A stretch of DNA of 64,000 nucleotides from Molossus alvarezi. Lineage: Eukaryota; Chordata; Mammalia; Chiroptera; Molossidae. Numbering within the stretch: position 1 is the first letter of the stretch; every line of letters begins with the position of its first letter. A program made the position numbers and the translations under genes. Positions 20,381 to 30,401 of this stretch are shown here, piece after piece. The stretch spans positions 99,252,591 through 99,316,590 of the forward strand of contig CM073890.1 in assembly GCA_037176705.1 (NCBI GenBank). Direction: 5' to 3'. Under the pieces are notes generated by a model. It saw nothing but the letters and a program-made list of their open reading frames with translations, did no database searches and was not told where the DNA came from.

Positions 20381-20989
20381 TCTGTCTTTAATTTTTGGCA
20401 GTTTGATTACTATGTGTCTTGGTGTGGGCCTGTTTGGGTTCTTCTTACTTGGGGCTCTCTTTGCTTCTTGAACTTGAATGCCTTCTTCCCTCACCAAATT
20501 AGGAAAGTTTTTCATCACTATTTCTTTGAATATATTCTCTAACCCTTGCTCATTTTCTTCTTCTTCGGGGACTCCTACAATGCGAATATTATTACGTTTC
20601 CAGTTGTCCCACAGTTCTCTTAAGCTGTCTTTCTGTTTTTTAATCATTTTTTCCTTTTGGTTTTCTGATTGGTTTATTTTTTCTACCCTGTCTTCTAATT
20701 CACTGATCTGGTCCTCAGCTTCCTCTACCCTGCTTCTTAGACCTTCCAATGTGTTTTTCATTTCTGATATGTTGTTTTTAATTTCCAACTGGTTGATTTT
20801 CAACATTTCTATGTCTTTACTCATGGTGCTCATGTCCTTACACATGCTGTTGAGCTTCCTCAAGATCATGGCTCTGAATTCTAGTTCTGTTAACTTGCTT
20901 AACTGCACCTCATTTATCTCATCTTCGGTAGAAATTTCTTGTTCTTTCATTTGGCTTTTGTTTCTGTTTTTCACCATTTTGGCTATCAC
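20336..20989 (-). CDS. L1 B ORF1p, open frame running into the deletion junction
   Basis: A 217-codon open frame on the minus strand. Residues about 1-50 are a charged N-terminus; 50-115 form a heptad-rich coiled coil (EMLKINQLEIKNNISEMKNT, then SRVEEAEDQISELEDRVEKI), which trimerises L1 ORF1p; 130-200 cover the RRM start (NNIRIVGVPEEEENEQG) and NPNRPTPRHIVIKLPKIKDR. At residue about 203 the frame crosses the deletion and reads 14 codons of ORF2-derived sequence to a stop. The C-terminal domain needed for full nucleic-acid binding is missing, so a functional protein is doubtful. Family knowledge: ORF1p coats L1 RNA. Expression would depend on the adjacent 5' UTR promoter. Confidence 0.75.
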   Translation of the reverse strand: MIAKMVKNRNKSQMKEQEISTEDEINEVQLSKLTELEFRAMILRKLNSMCKDMSTMSKDIEMLKINQLEIKNNISEMKNTLEGLRSRVEEAEDQISELEDRVEKINQSENQKEKMIKKQKDSLRELWDNWKRNNIRIVGVPEEEENEQGLENIFKEIVMKNFPNLVREEGIQVQEAKRAPSKKNPNRPTPRHIVIKLPKIKDRVASQGSFTEHSKKN

Positions 20990-21971
20990 AGTGGGCTTTG
21001 GAGTCTGCCAAATTTTTCCTGTGGGTGTTGGTGTTCTGTTGTTTGTGGCTCCCTCTCCTGGGTTTGGATGAGACAGGGAGGACCCACTTTAACCACCACT
21101 GTCAAGTCTTAACTTTCCTCTAGCTTTTTTTTTTGCCTGGAGGCTATTAGTAGAGGTCACCCAAAGAACCTTCGTTTCTGAGTTGCCTGAAAAACTCCCT
21201 CAGGTGCTCAGTGTAAGAGGATTTCCCGAGGGTGGGGCAGATGCTGGTTATTAATGGGCCTCAATTAGCATTTCAATGGCCACCAGGTGGGGTTGAATCT
21301 CCGAGGGAGGGGCCACCGCCTCTCCCCAGGGCCCTGGGAAGGAGTAAGATGACCACAGTTCTGCGTGGCTGCACTCAGCAAAAGCTCTGAGCACCTTCCA
21401 GAACCTGAGTGTCCCCACACAGTTCCAGTCCAGTCTGCTTTCCCTCTGCCAGAGCCCAAGGTGAGTGGCTGCTGCCAATTTAGCCAGAGTCTCGACTCTG
21501 CGTCGTGGAGCCGCCTGGGACTTTAACCCGAGGGCGCTGCTCCCAGCCAAGGGCAGCCGAGTCTGCGGCCCCAGCCGAGGGCCTAGCGCTCAGCCAGTTC
21601 ACAGGACTCAGCCGCAGTTGCAGCTGAGGTGGCAGCAGCTTCCAGCCGAGTCCCCTGGTCCCAGCCGAGTTGGTGCGGCACCAGCCGAGGGCTTAGCATG
21701 CAGCCGAGGCGGCAGCAGCTTCCAGCCGAGTCCCCTGGTCCCAGCCGAGCCCCCTGGTCCCCTCCCAGGCCGCTGCGGACCGTGGGCTCCGGCCCCCTCT
21801 GGCGTCCTCGCGAACCTACCAGGATTGAGTCGGTGTCCCTGGTTGTGTGGTCCTCCAGCCTGCCTTCGGTTGCCCCTTCCTGACAATTTGTCTTTATTGT
21901 CGTAAATCCAGTTTGGTCCCGGGAGATGGTCTGTGTAGCTCCATTCACTTCGCCGCCGTTTTCTTTCTCCT
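20990..21971 (-). promoter_or_regulatory. L1 B GC-rich 5' UTR / promoter region with tandem repeat
   Basis: About 980 bases between the ORF1 start and the right-hand target duplication. The distal part (21260-21971) is far richer in G, C and CpG than the window, and contains many CAGCCGAG motifs on the plus strand. One block is tandemly repeated at exactly 80 bp: 21631-21669 and 21711-21749 are identical over 39 bases. L1 5' UTRs carry an internal RNA polymerase II promoter, and repeated monomers add promoter strength in some mammals; applying that here is inference. Confidence 0.75.
21621..21780. repeat. 80-bp tandem repeat, about two copies, in L1 B 5' UTR
   Basis: GGCAGCAGCTTCCAGCCGAG starts at 21631 and again at 21711, and the following TCCCCTGGTCCCAGCCGAG is also the same in both. 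The ten bases before each copy match at eight positions. Similarity then decays toward 21780. Confidence 0.9.
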
Positions 21972-22239
21972 GCTGTATGACTCTTACCAAGGGAAGAATG
22001 GTAGAAGAGAACGAATTGGTAGGGTCTTATGAAAACATTTCTTTCCTTAGCAAGAGCCCTTCTGGCTGTGGTTTTGATTATAGAATTTTTGAGTATCCAC
22101 ACTTTATAATGATTTTCTCTGAGATAGAAGTAAATGAATATCCCCCTACTTCAGAATTCTCTTTTATTGCTGTTTTTAAATAGCATAAATAACTCGAAAA
22201 TATTGTATAATCAACTGCTTTATGTTTTTTGTTTTGTTG

Positions 22240-22622
22240 TTGTTCATTGGGGCTGCCATAACAAAAAGCCACAGACGGGGTGGCTTGAACAACAGAAATT
22301 TATTGTTTCATAGTTCTGGACGCTGGAGGTCTGAGGTCAAGGTGTTGACAGGGTTGATTTCATTCTGCGGCCTCTCCTTGTTAGGGGATGGCTGTCTTCT
22401 CCCTTAGTCTTCACATGGTCTTTCCCTGTGTGTGCGCGCCTGTGCCGCATTTCCTCCTCTTGGAAGGGCACCTGTCATATTGGACTAGGGCCCATATTAA
22501 AGACCTCATTTTAACTTAATACCTCTTTACAGACCTTATCTCCAATGTGGTTACATCCTGAGGTGCTAGAGAGTAGAACCTCAGCATTTGAATTTTGAGG
22601 GATGTAATTCAGCCCATAAAAT
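22240..22622 (-). mobile_element. MLT1-like (ERVL-MaLR) LTR, reversed
   Basis: Begins GGGGCTGCCATAACAAAAAG, includes TGGCTTGAACAACAGAAATTT, CAAGGTGTTGACAGGGTTG and ATTGGACTAGGGCCC, and ends CAGCATTTGAATTTTGAGG then CAGCCCATAA. This is the reverse of a MaLR LTR. Sequence from 21986 to 22239, left of it, is unassigned AT-rich DNA. Confidence 0.85.
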
Positions 22623-22629
22623 TGGTTCA

Positions 22630-22780
22630 TTTGTATCCACTGTAATATAGGTTCTTTGAGGTTAGGGATTTTTGTTTCTTTTGTAAACTTATGTATCTTA
22701 AGCACCTATGTCAGTGCCTGGGACATAATAGGCATGGAAGTAATATTTGCTGAATGAATAAATGAGTGAATCAGTCAATG
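22630..22780 (+). mobile_element. L2 3'-end relic
   Basis: GGTTCTTTGAGGTTAGGGAT, AGCACCTATGTCAGTGCCTG, ACATAATAGGCATGGAAGTA and GCTGAATGAATAAATGAG reproduce the ordered landmarks at the L2 3' end. Confidence 0.75.
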
Positions 22781-24240
22781 AATGAAACAAGTCGAGTGAC
22801 AAATATGTAACCCTCGGTGTTCTCTGCATAAAACAGATGCCACATTTGCTACTAAAGAGCATTTGCACTTGAATTATTAACATTTGAATAGTCTTAGTTA
22901 TGCTTATTTTGGCATATGGGCATATTGGTAACATTTGTGGGTAAAGTCTGTAATTAGAAATAAGTACCAAATGAAATACATTAATAATTTAAAAGCAAAA
23001 AAATAAATAAATAAATAAATAAGATGCACAACCGCGGAAGAGAAACGGAACAGTAGGGGTTTAAAGCCAATAAAGCTTTAAGGGCAAAGATTTGTAATTA
23101 AAACTGAAGTGAATTTAATCTTTCCTGCTAATCACTCCTGCACTGTTAGCCTGTTCCCATTAAACTAATTGAAGGCAGATGGAACAGATGCATGGTGTGA
23201 TTACAGCTTCACTTGATGGCAGCGTTATAACAAATGTGACTTTTCCCTCTCTTGCATGTGTTAATATTAAAAAAGGTACTCCTCTGCTTTCTTCACACAC
23301 CAAAATTGTTTCTTCTTTTGTGTGAGACTGATGAACAGGAATCAAAGGTTGTGTTATATAAGTGGAATCTATTAGATTCCTTTAAATCACTCTGAAATAA
23401 GCATGTGTTCATTACCAACTATGTGCAAGGTGTGTGGAAGACAGTTTGCTAACTTCAAGCAGCCTACAAGAAATTTTATAGTCAAAAGGTTAAACAGTCA
23501 TTACCTTTTTTTTGTTTTTGACAAGTTTCAAAATTATAATTTTTGAAGTTCGTGAAATTTAAAATTGAGTCTCACAATTTTTTTTTCAACAAAGGAGACT
23601 CAAGAAGCGAGCGTTATCTTTAAAAATTCCTTTCCAGAAATAAGATACCTTTTCATTAGTTTTCTTATAGCAATGATTAAACTAAATCAGCACAAATGTA
23701 AATAATTCTCTTCCAATTGTAGATTTGGGAATCATTAAACAAAAGCAAAGTACAAAGTATTTTATTAATGATGATAATATTGGTCTATAGTTACATAGAA
23801 GAATCACATGTGAATTACCTGAAGTTTGATAAGATTCATAGATTCTAGATTTAACGTAGGTAATGAGAATGTTTGGAAACAAATACTCAGGCAAAGAGTG
23901 ATGCCTTACAATATTAACCCCTGCCTTCACGTGGCCCAGGGCTGACACGGGGCTCCCACCCGGAGCTCCCCCTCCTTCTCCCCCTCCCCCTCGGCCTCCA
24001 AAAAAACAAAAGAAAAAAATTAAAAACTGCTGTGTTCTTTCTTAGCTTGATTCTCAATTTTATATCTTTCTGGGATCCCAAAGTCATTTCAGTTCCTCTA
24101 ATCCATATCAATAAAAATACAAAAAAAAGGGGGGGAGAAGAAATCCCATATTTCAGGTGCCAACTTAAATGTCATCTGTCTGTAGGGAAGGTTTTGGACA
24201 TTTCCAAGTAAACTAGCTACCTCTCCTTGTTGTTTTCTCT
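22781..24240. other. Gene-free stretch with GC-rich island
   Basis: Mostly AT-rich single-copy DNA with an (AAAT)n run at 23000-23025. A compact GC-rich patch at 23935-24000 (CCTCCCCCTCGGCCTCC at its right) is followed by an A-rich run to 24028. It may be a tiny retrocopy fragment, but I found no matching target duplication. Confidence 0.4.
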
Positions 24241-24264
24241 CACAGCACCATTTCTCTTTTGTAG

Positions 24265-24366
24265 CAGATCTATCTGTCTGTCTGTCTATCTGTCTATCTA
24301 TCTATCTCTCTATCATCTATCTATCTCTCGATCATCTATCATCTATCTATCTTTCTATCATCTATT
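24265..24366 (+). repeat. (TCTG)n/(TCTA)n tetranucleotide microsatellite
   Basis: TCTGTCTGTCTGTCTATC grades into TCTATC and ATCTATC units, about 100 bases, imperfect. Confidence 0.92.
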
Positions 24367-24390
24367 TATGATCTGTGTAAATTATTTATT

Positions 24391-24608
24391 TAAAAACTTT
24401 TTTTTCTATTTATTTTTAGAGAGAGAGGAAGTGAGAAGGAGAGAGAGAGAGAAACATGGATGAGAGAGAACAATGATTGGCCGCCTCCTGCATGCTCCCC
24501 ACTGGGGGTTGGGCCCACGACCTGGGCTTGTATCCTGACTGGGAATGGTACCGGTGACCTCCTGGTGCAGGGGTCGCCGCTCAACCACTGAGCCACACTG
24601 GCCAGACA
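24391..24608 (-). mobile_element. Ves SINE (CTGAGC-head variant) with 15-bp duplication
   Basis: Minus orientation with ATTTATTTTTAGAGAGAGAG, GA-rich middle, ATGGATGAGAGAGAACAATG, CCTCCTGCATGCTCCCCACT and head CACTGAGCCACACTGGCCAG. The duplications are TGTAAATTATTTATT (24376-24390) and TGTAAATTGTTTATT (24609-24623), one difference. Confidence 0.92.
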
Positions 24609-24741
24609 TGTAAATTGTTTATTATCTCTTTTTACACATAACCTCCATAAAATCAAGAACTATGTTTGTATTGTTAACTAGACAGTTACCACTACATAAT
24701 ATATGCACAATAAATATTTGTTGAATATTATTGAACCAATG

Positions 24742-25180
24742 GTTTTTATTTATTTATTTATTTAATTTTTTGTTACAGATATTTCTCCTTTTTTACCCCA
24801 TTGGCACCCCCCTCCCCACCCCACCCCCGCCCCGTCCCCGGCTTAGTTATCCATGTCCATTGGTCATGCATACATGCATATAAGTTCTGTGGTTTATCTC
24901 CCCCCCCCCCCTTCTGAGGGATGTCAGTCTGTGCCCTACTTCCATGTTTCTGGGTCTACCGTATTCCTAAGACTGTTATGTTCATTATATTCTGTATATA
25001 AGTAAGATCATGTGATATTTGTCTTTTTCTGCTTGGCTTATTTCACTTAGGATAATACTTTCCAGGTCCCTCCTTGTCGTCTCAAAGGATAAGAGATCTT
25101 TCTTTCTTACAGCTGTATAGTACTCCATTGTGTATATGTACCACAGCTTTTTTATCCATTCTTCTACTGATGGACACTTG
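24742..25180 (-). mobile_element. 5'-truncated LINE-1 3' end
   Basis: Reversed L1 tail: (ATTT)n, TTTTTTGTTACAGATATTTC, a C-rich stretch, TCCACTGATTGG-like 3' UTR text, GTGATATTTGTCTTTTTCTG and CTACTGATGGACACTTG. Homology to L1 B stops at 25180, where single-copy sequence begins. Ordinary 5' truncation; no clear target duplication. Confidence 0.88.
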
Positions 25181-25880
25181 AAACTTGCTTAGCCCAGCTC
25201 AGTTTACAGACATATATATCTATTATCATCTAAGATAAATAGATGACATATCTCTGATTGATGATAAAAAGGAGAGAGTTTATAAATTTACAATTGCTTT
25301 TTTCCCTGGGCTAGAAGAATGATGAAGTGGGCCAAACAGGTGAGGCCCTCCAGATGCCTTCTTCTCTTTGTCGCTTTTCTTCATTTCTTTAGCATTCTTA
25401 TAACCTGTTTGATTTCTTCCTCAGCAAAGGAAATGAGGTGAGAAGTCACTTTCACTTGGGTATAAATGAACCAATAACATTTCTCCTAGAGATGCAGATG
25501 TATTTATGAGGATCTCAGCTTTAAATAAAATGAGTGATAATAATTTACAAATTGGTCTAATCATAGGCATGTGTTCAGCTGAGTTATTGGAGACGGGGAT
25601 TGAATACACCCCTACCTCAAAATATGCTTTTACAATCACACTGTGTGGGCAGCCAAATACTTTGGCCAAAATGTTTTGTTCGAATCTGCTCTGAAGGCAG
25701 ATTAACCCATTCTTTGTTTATTTTTTAACCTTTGACACTGAAGAATGTAATGAGTTCCATTGAAGGTAGAGAGATGTGAATGAACACACACATTTTTGGA
25801 ATTTTAGTCATCATCATAATCATCATTCCTTACTATTCTACGGAGAAAGGCAGCAATTTAGGGAACTGTATACTCTAGAC
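25181..25880. other. Gene-free stretch, unassigned
   Basis: AT-rich. Overlapping 62- and 82-codon frames on opposite strands (25421-25694) show no domain. I see nothing further. Confidence 0.4.
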
Positions 25881-25884
25881 AAGT

Positions 25885-26160
25885 GTAAGGACCCGAGGTT
25901 CGTCAGCACTCAGTGAACGAGCTGGGAAGCAGGCCCTGTTCCTGTCAAGCTTCAAAATGCCCGCAGCCCCGGCGTGGACCTGGATGGTGGCCTCTCTCGA
26001 GAGACCCTCAGCCAGCAACATCCAGCCAAGTGATGCCAGTGTCCTGACCCACAGAAACTGACGGATAACGACTGCCTGCTGTTTTCAACTGCTGCACTTT
26101 AGATAACCTAGTGTACAGCAATAAATAACTAGTACAGTCCCTTTCTGCTTAAGTAAACCA
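25885..26160 (+). mobile_element. Probable MaLR-type LTR, 3' part
   Basis: GAGAGACCCTCAGCCAGCAA, TCCTGACCCACAGAAACTGA and CAGCAATAAATAACTAGTAC are the kind of sequence that ends some mammalian ERVL-MaLR LTRs. The sequence right of it looks like an ERV internal start, so it may be a 5' LTR. The subfamily is not determined. Confidence 0.5.
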
Positions 26161-26200
26161 GAGTAGGTTTCTGTTGTGTACAACTAAGAATACAGGAATT

Positions 26201-26436
26201 GCCCTGGCTGGTTTGGCTCAGTGGTTGGAGCGGCGGCCCACGGTTCAAAGAGACCCTGGTTCGTTCCCACGTACCTGGGTTGCAGTTTGTCCCTGGCCCC
26301 AGTTGGGGTGGCGTGGGTGGCAGCCACTCGATGTGTCTCTCTCACACCGATGTTTCTCTCTTTCTCTTCTTCCCTCTCTCTCTCCTGCTCTCTCTGAAGA
26401 TACATGAAAAAAATGCCTTCGGGTGAGGTTAAAAAA
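26201..26436 (+). mobile_element. Ves SINE between LTR and internal-like sequence
   Basis: GCCCTGGCTGGTTTGGCTCA head, a B-box-like GGTTCGTTCCC that has lost part of the consensus spacer, CACCGATGTTTCTCTCTTTC, CT-rich middle and CTTCGGGTGAGG tail. The duplications AAGAATACAGGAATT (26186-26200) and AAGAATACAAAATT (26437-26450) differ slightly. Confidence 0.88.
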
Positions 26437-27400
26437 AAGAATACAAAATTTGTTACCAGAAGTGGAAGTAGGTGGAATACGACATGTAGGGAGTGACGCA
26501 GTGAAAATCTTAAGATTATGGAGAAGGAATCTGGAAAGTCATTATATGTAGTAATGAAACAGTTATTTAAACTTTTACCTCTGGTCAATTATAATAAAAT
26601 TATAATTTTATAATTATAATTATAAGGCAAAACTTTGGGAAAGCCAGTGTCTGCTGCCTTAGAAGACTAGGAGAGATAAGGGGAGTTCAAGGAGTGTGAA
26701 GGGGCAGGGCTTCTTCTAACAGTGCTGGACAGATTAGAGAAGAAGAATGACAGGTTTAAATGCCTAGATTCTCAGCCTAAGGAAGGGATGTTAAATGATC
26801 TTGCCACAGATTCAGTAACCTTTTGTAGCCAGGCAGATTAGTTAGGCAAGAGCCAGTTGCATGATTTAATCCAATTTTAATTGTTTGGTCAGCTGCTTAA
26901 AACCTGTCCTTAATGCTGGACCATATGAATGAAAGAGAGGTACCCCAAGTTTCTTGGTAATAGTGGAGAAGAAATAGTTCAAAGACTTCAGGAGACCGAA
27001 GCAATGGGGTGAATTTATTTAATATGACCCAGTGGGGCTCAGGATATACTTTATTTGCCAAAACCTTGAAAAATAAATTTGTGAGAAAAGTTACATTACC
27101 CTGGAAAGAGGCTTTAGAGTAGTTGAGTCCGTTGGGCACACCCTGAGCTGCCCACCTGTTCCCTTGACTGCTGTAGGGATGGTTGGATTCTGGGGAAGCA
27201 GGGGCCAGGGAGCAGCCCTTCACCGTCACTGACAAAGTGAGCAACAGAGGTAGCATAAGAATAGCTTACCTGTGTCCTGTATTATGTAGGGAGGTTAAAA
27301 AGTGGACCAGTCTACTAAAATCCTGCTTGATTTAAACTGAGACCCAGTAAATTATTAGAGAATCTATAGTCCTTTCCTAATTGTTAAATGAATCAACCCA
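26437..27400 (+). pseudogene. Probable MaLR internal (ERV-like) relic
   Basis: It starts TTTGTTACCAGAAGTGGAAG, like the primer-binding-site region that follows many MaLR LTRs, and continues through AAGCCAGTGTCTGCTGCCTT, CAGTGCTGGACAGATTAGAG and ACCTTTTGTAGCCAGGCAG. No coding frame is convincing; a 119-codon frame on the opposite strand (26897-27256) matches no domain I know. An AT-only palindromic patch lies at about 26588-26625. The assignment rests on remembered similarity. Confidence 0.45.
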
Positions 27401-28100
27401 ATGACCCCGTATCCAGGAATGATGATAATTTCAAGTGCTTTTGAGGAGGAACAAACGCACAGTGTAAATCTTCATTCTGAGATTCTCTAAGTCATCCTGT
27501 TCCCACTTGTCATCACAACTGTGCCACTTTTTATACGCTGATACTGCCCGTGAGCAGATTCTAATTTCAAGGATTCACAGTGCTACTGCAGACTACCAGC
27601 CAGAGTAGGGGCTTATGGAGGGTCAGCAGATAAATACGTAGAATTTAGACCCAAGCAATACTGCATCACTGAAGAACGGCAGGGATTAGTGCCACAAACA
27701 AATATTTGAAAGACATGGCCAGTTGATTCCTACCCCATCCTCATTTATCTTTCCAATATGGCTCGTGCTGAAGATAGACGAGTTCTAGAAAATGACAGGT
27801 GGTTACTTCAATTGCAGCTGCTGTTTCACATGTGATCTCCTTACTAGAGCAAATCGACATACCCTGACACCTGGTGTACAACTATTTATCGGAAAAATGG
27901 TTTTTTCTTTCCTTTTATTCTCCTGAACAGAAGATACCAGGACTTTTAAAAACTAGCATTGCATCTTCAAAGTTTAACTCAGGAGTCCATCAACAGGTAG
28001 TTTTACTACATTGTTTATATTGTGCCGATGGACCTGGAAAGCTGTTATCTTAAATGTGATGCTGAGGCATGGACATGTCATTCACTCACTTATTTATTTA
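27401..28100. other. Gene-free stretch, unassigned
   Basis: Single-copy-looking sequence of average composition. No open frame or named repeat. Confidence 0.4.
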
Positions 28101-28116
28101 AAAAATGGGTATTGAG

Positions 28117-28351
28117 CCCTGGCCAGTTTGGCTCAGCGGTTAGAGCATTGCCTGTGGTTCAGAGAGACCTGGGTTCGGTTCCCGCTAAGGGCATGTACCT
28201 CTGTTGTAGTTTGTCCCCGGCCCTGGTTGGGTCGTGCGGGTGGCAACCACTCGATGCGTCCGTTTCACATCGATGTTTCTGTCTCTCTCTCTCCCTCCCA
28301 CTCTATCTGAACAAAAAATGGAAAAATGTCTTTGGTGAGGATAAAAAAAAA
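28117..28351 (+). mobile_element. Complete Ves SINE with target duplication
   Basis: GGCCAGTTTGGCTCAGCGGT head, B-box GGGTTCGGTTCCCGC, TTTGTCCCCGGCCCTGG, CACATCGATGTTTCTGTCTC, CT-rich stretch and GTGAGGATAAAAAAAAA tail. GGGTATTGAG repeats exactly at 28107-28116 and 28352-28361. Confidence 0.93.
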
Positions 28352-28356
28352 GGGTA

Positions 28357-29500
28357 TTGAGTGCCTATTTTCTGTCAGTAACCTCAGCACAAAGTGTAGC
28401 AGTACACAAATGAGAAAAAAAGTCCTGTCCTTATGTGCTAACATAGAGGAGAAAGACTGACGAATACATGACATAAAATTCTGATGAATCCTATGCAGAA
28501 AAATAAAATGGAGTCAAGGGAAAAAGAGGAGGTCAGGGGCCTTGAAGTATAACTTAGAATTGAGGGTTGGGTTGAACCGATAGAGTGATATACCATTAGA
28601 GGCCTGATGGAAGAGAGGGAACACACCCTGAAAATGTCTGGGAGAAGAAAGATTCAAGTCTAAGAAAGAGGAAATACAAAGACTGTAAAAAACAGTGACC
28701 TGCATTTCAAGGTGGTCAGAGTTGATACACAGTGAGTGAGGCAGGGACAGGGATAGAGGCAGCAGACCATAGAGGGTATTGATGGAGGCCATCTCAGAGT
28801 GAGTTGGGAAACGGATGGATAATTTTGTGCAGAAATGTGATGTGATCTGGATTATGCTTTTAAGGGACTATTCTGGTTAATGTGTAATGAATATACTAAG
28901 TGGAAAAGTGGACGCTGTTAGGAGACTAAAATTGCAGTGATTAAGACACCGCTGGCTAGGGCAGGTACAGCATCTGACACTTCTGACCATATTTGAGATG
29001 TCAACTTACATAATCACACTCTGGATATGTTGTGAATATAGAGCCAGATCATTTGGTTGATGGCTTGAGTTTGCAGTATGAGAGAAAACAATCAGGGATT
29101 TTGACCTGAGATTAGCCACAGCAGGAAATAGCTACTACTCTTTGGGTTGGAGGAACCCCTAAAAGAGGTAGTATTCCCATAGTCAAAAAAATTTGGAGCC
29201 ACCATGGGTAGAGAGCCCAGATGAGAGTTTCCCAGGGGATCCAGGGGCAGTCTGGCTGGGGCAGAAGCAATGGAGGAGAAGCACTCGCTGCTTGAGGCCC
29301 CGCAGGAAACAGAAAGGGGGTAGAAATAATCCATCTTTTACATTACTCCTGGCTTCCAGTCTTCTTCCATGCCATCCATTGGCTGAAGTGGTCTGGAAGC
29401 CAGAATGGAGGGAAACAGGAAGACAGGGAACAAATCCAAGAGCAATCAGGCAGTGGAATGAGATGATGACCAGAGGCAGTTGGATTTATAAGTTTGAACA
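28357..29500 (+). mobile_element. L2 relic, left part
   Basis: GAGTGCCTATTTTCTGTCAG, a CTTATGTGCTAACATAGAGG region, TGTGATGTGATCTGGATTAT and GGGACTATTCTGG are L2 3'-region landmarks. It is interrupted at 29502 by an LTR and resumes at 29840. The 104-codon frame at 29193 is not a gene. Confidence 0.6.
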
Positions 29501-29501
29501 G

Positions 29502-29836
29502 TGCTAAGGTCTGAATGTATGTATCCCTCCCAATTCATATGTTGACATGAGGTGAGGCTTTTGGGAGATGCTTAGGTTATGAGGGTAGCGCCCTCATGGA
29601 TGGGACTAGTGCTCTTGTAAAAGAGATCCCAGAGAGCTCCTTTGCACTTCCCACTGTCAGGACGCAACAGGAAGTCAGCAGTCTGCAGATTTGTAGACTT
29701 TCACAAGAACCCCACCACACTGGCATCCTGATCTTGGACTTCCCAGCCTCCAGAACTTTGAGAAATAAATTTCTTTTGTTTATAAGCCCCCCTGATGTAT
29801 GGCATTTTGTTATAGCAGCCTGAATGGACTAAGACA
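29502..29836 (+). mobile_element. MLT1-like (ERVL-MaLR) solo LTR
   Basis: Begins TGCTAAGGTCTGAATG and ends TATAGCAGCCTGAATGGACT then AAGACA, with TGATCTTGGACTTCCCAGCC, CCTCCAGAACTTTGAGAAAT and ATAAATTTCTTTTGTTTATA between. Ends are TG...CA as expected of an LTR. Complete, about 335 bp, inserted into an L2. Confidence 0.88.
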
Positions 29837-29839
29837 GTG

Positions 29840-30205
29840 TGTACATTTGAATTTTTATATCAAAAGCATTGTTCTTAAAGCCATGGAACTTAATCAGATA
29901 ACCTAGGGAGAGGTGTAAATAATGAAGAGAAGAGGTCTGAGAACAGAGAGATTGGCCCTCCAGTGTTAAGGAAAGGCTTCTCTGGAAGGATCCAACAAAG
30001 AACCCGCAGGAGTGCTCAGTGAGCTAGATCTGAGAAGGTCGTATTCTCAAGACGACTTGTAGGGTATGTTTAAGGAAGATGGAGACCATCCATATCAATG
30101 CTGCTCACAGGTCAAGTCGGATGAGGCCTGAGACTTGAGTTACTGGTTTTAACAATATGAATGATATTGGTGATCTTAACAATAGGGCCAGGACTAGGAT
30201 ACCTT
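29840..30205 (+). mobile_element. L2 relic, right part
   Basis: GAAGAGAAGAGGTCTGAGAA, CTCCAGTGTTAAGGAAAGGC, TGCTGCTCACAGGTCAAGTC and GATGAGGCCTGAGACTTGAG continue the L2 order after the LTR. Confidence 0.72.
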
Positions 30206-30285
30206 AATATGATATTTAAAAAAATAAAATCGAATGCCAAAAAGTCCACATTGAGCACAATATCAAAAGTTTAATAAATAATGGT

Positions 30286-30367
30286 GCCCTGGCCAGTTTG
30301 GCTCCGTGGTCGAGCGTCGGCCTGCAGACCAGAGAGTCCCGGGCTCGGTTCCTGCTAGGGGCACTTA

Positions 30368-30401
<34 letters not shown>
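30286..30401 (+). mobile_element. Head-only Ves SINE ending in (CA)n
   Basis: Only the tRNA-like head is present (GCCCTGGCCAGTTTGGCTCC to CTGCTAGGGGCACTTACC), followed by about 34 bases of (CA)n and no CT-rich middle or A tail. Imperfect repeats of AAAAGTTTAA...ATGGT flank it (30265-30285 and 30402-30419), so it appears to have inserted in this short form or been reduced afterwards. Confidence 0.8.

Larger units (their letters stand above)
17471..21971 (-). mobile_element. Younger LINE-1 (L1 B) with intact ends and internal deletion
   Basis: Minus-strand L1 bounded by GCTATATGACTCTT (17457-17470) and GCTGTATGACTCTT (21972-21985), a 14-bp duplication with one difference. Sense order is a GC-rich 5' UTR (20990-21971), ORF1 start and most of ORF1 (20383-20989), a deletion junction near 20380, the RT part of ORF2, the ORF2 C-terminal part, and the 3' UTR with poly(T) at 17471. 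The insert is 4.5 kb; a full mammalian L1 is 6-7 kb, so roughly 2 kb or more is missing, covering the end of ORF1 and the ORF2 endonuclease. Long open pieces and clean ends show it is younger than L1 A. A Ves SINE interrupts ORF2 at 19323-19580. Confidence 0.93.

Noticed and set aside
20478..21071. Plus-strand 197-codon Ser/Phe-rich frame
   Set aside because: Antisense shadow of the L1 ORF1 coiled-coil coding region.
21465..22102. Overlapping long frames on both strands (up to 164 codons) in the GC-rich block
   Set aside because: GC-rich L1 5' UTR has few stops in any frame; the Pro/Ala/Gly-rich translations reflect CAGCCGAG repeats, not a gene.
24265..24366. Regularly spaced repeats as a CRISPR-like array
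   Set aside because: Simple tetranucleotide microsatellite in a mammalian genome; no spacers or Cas genes.
26585..26625. AT-only palindromic patch
   Set aside because: Simple AATTATAAT repetition in AT-rich DNA explains it; no evidence of a cruciform-dependent element or MITE.
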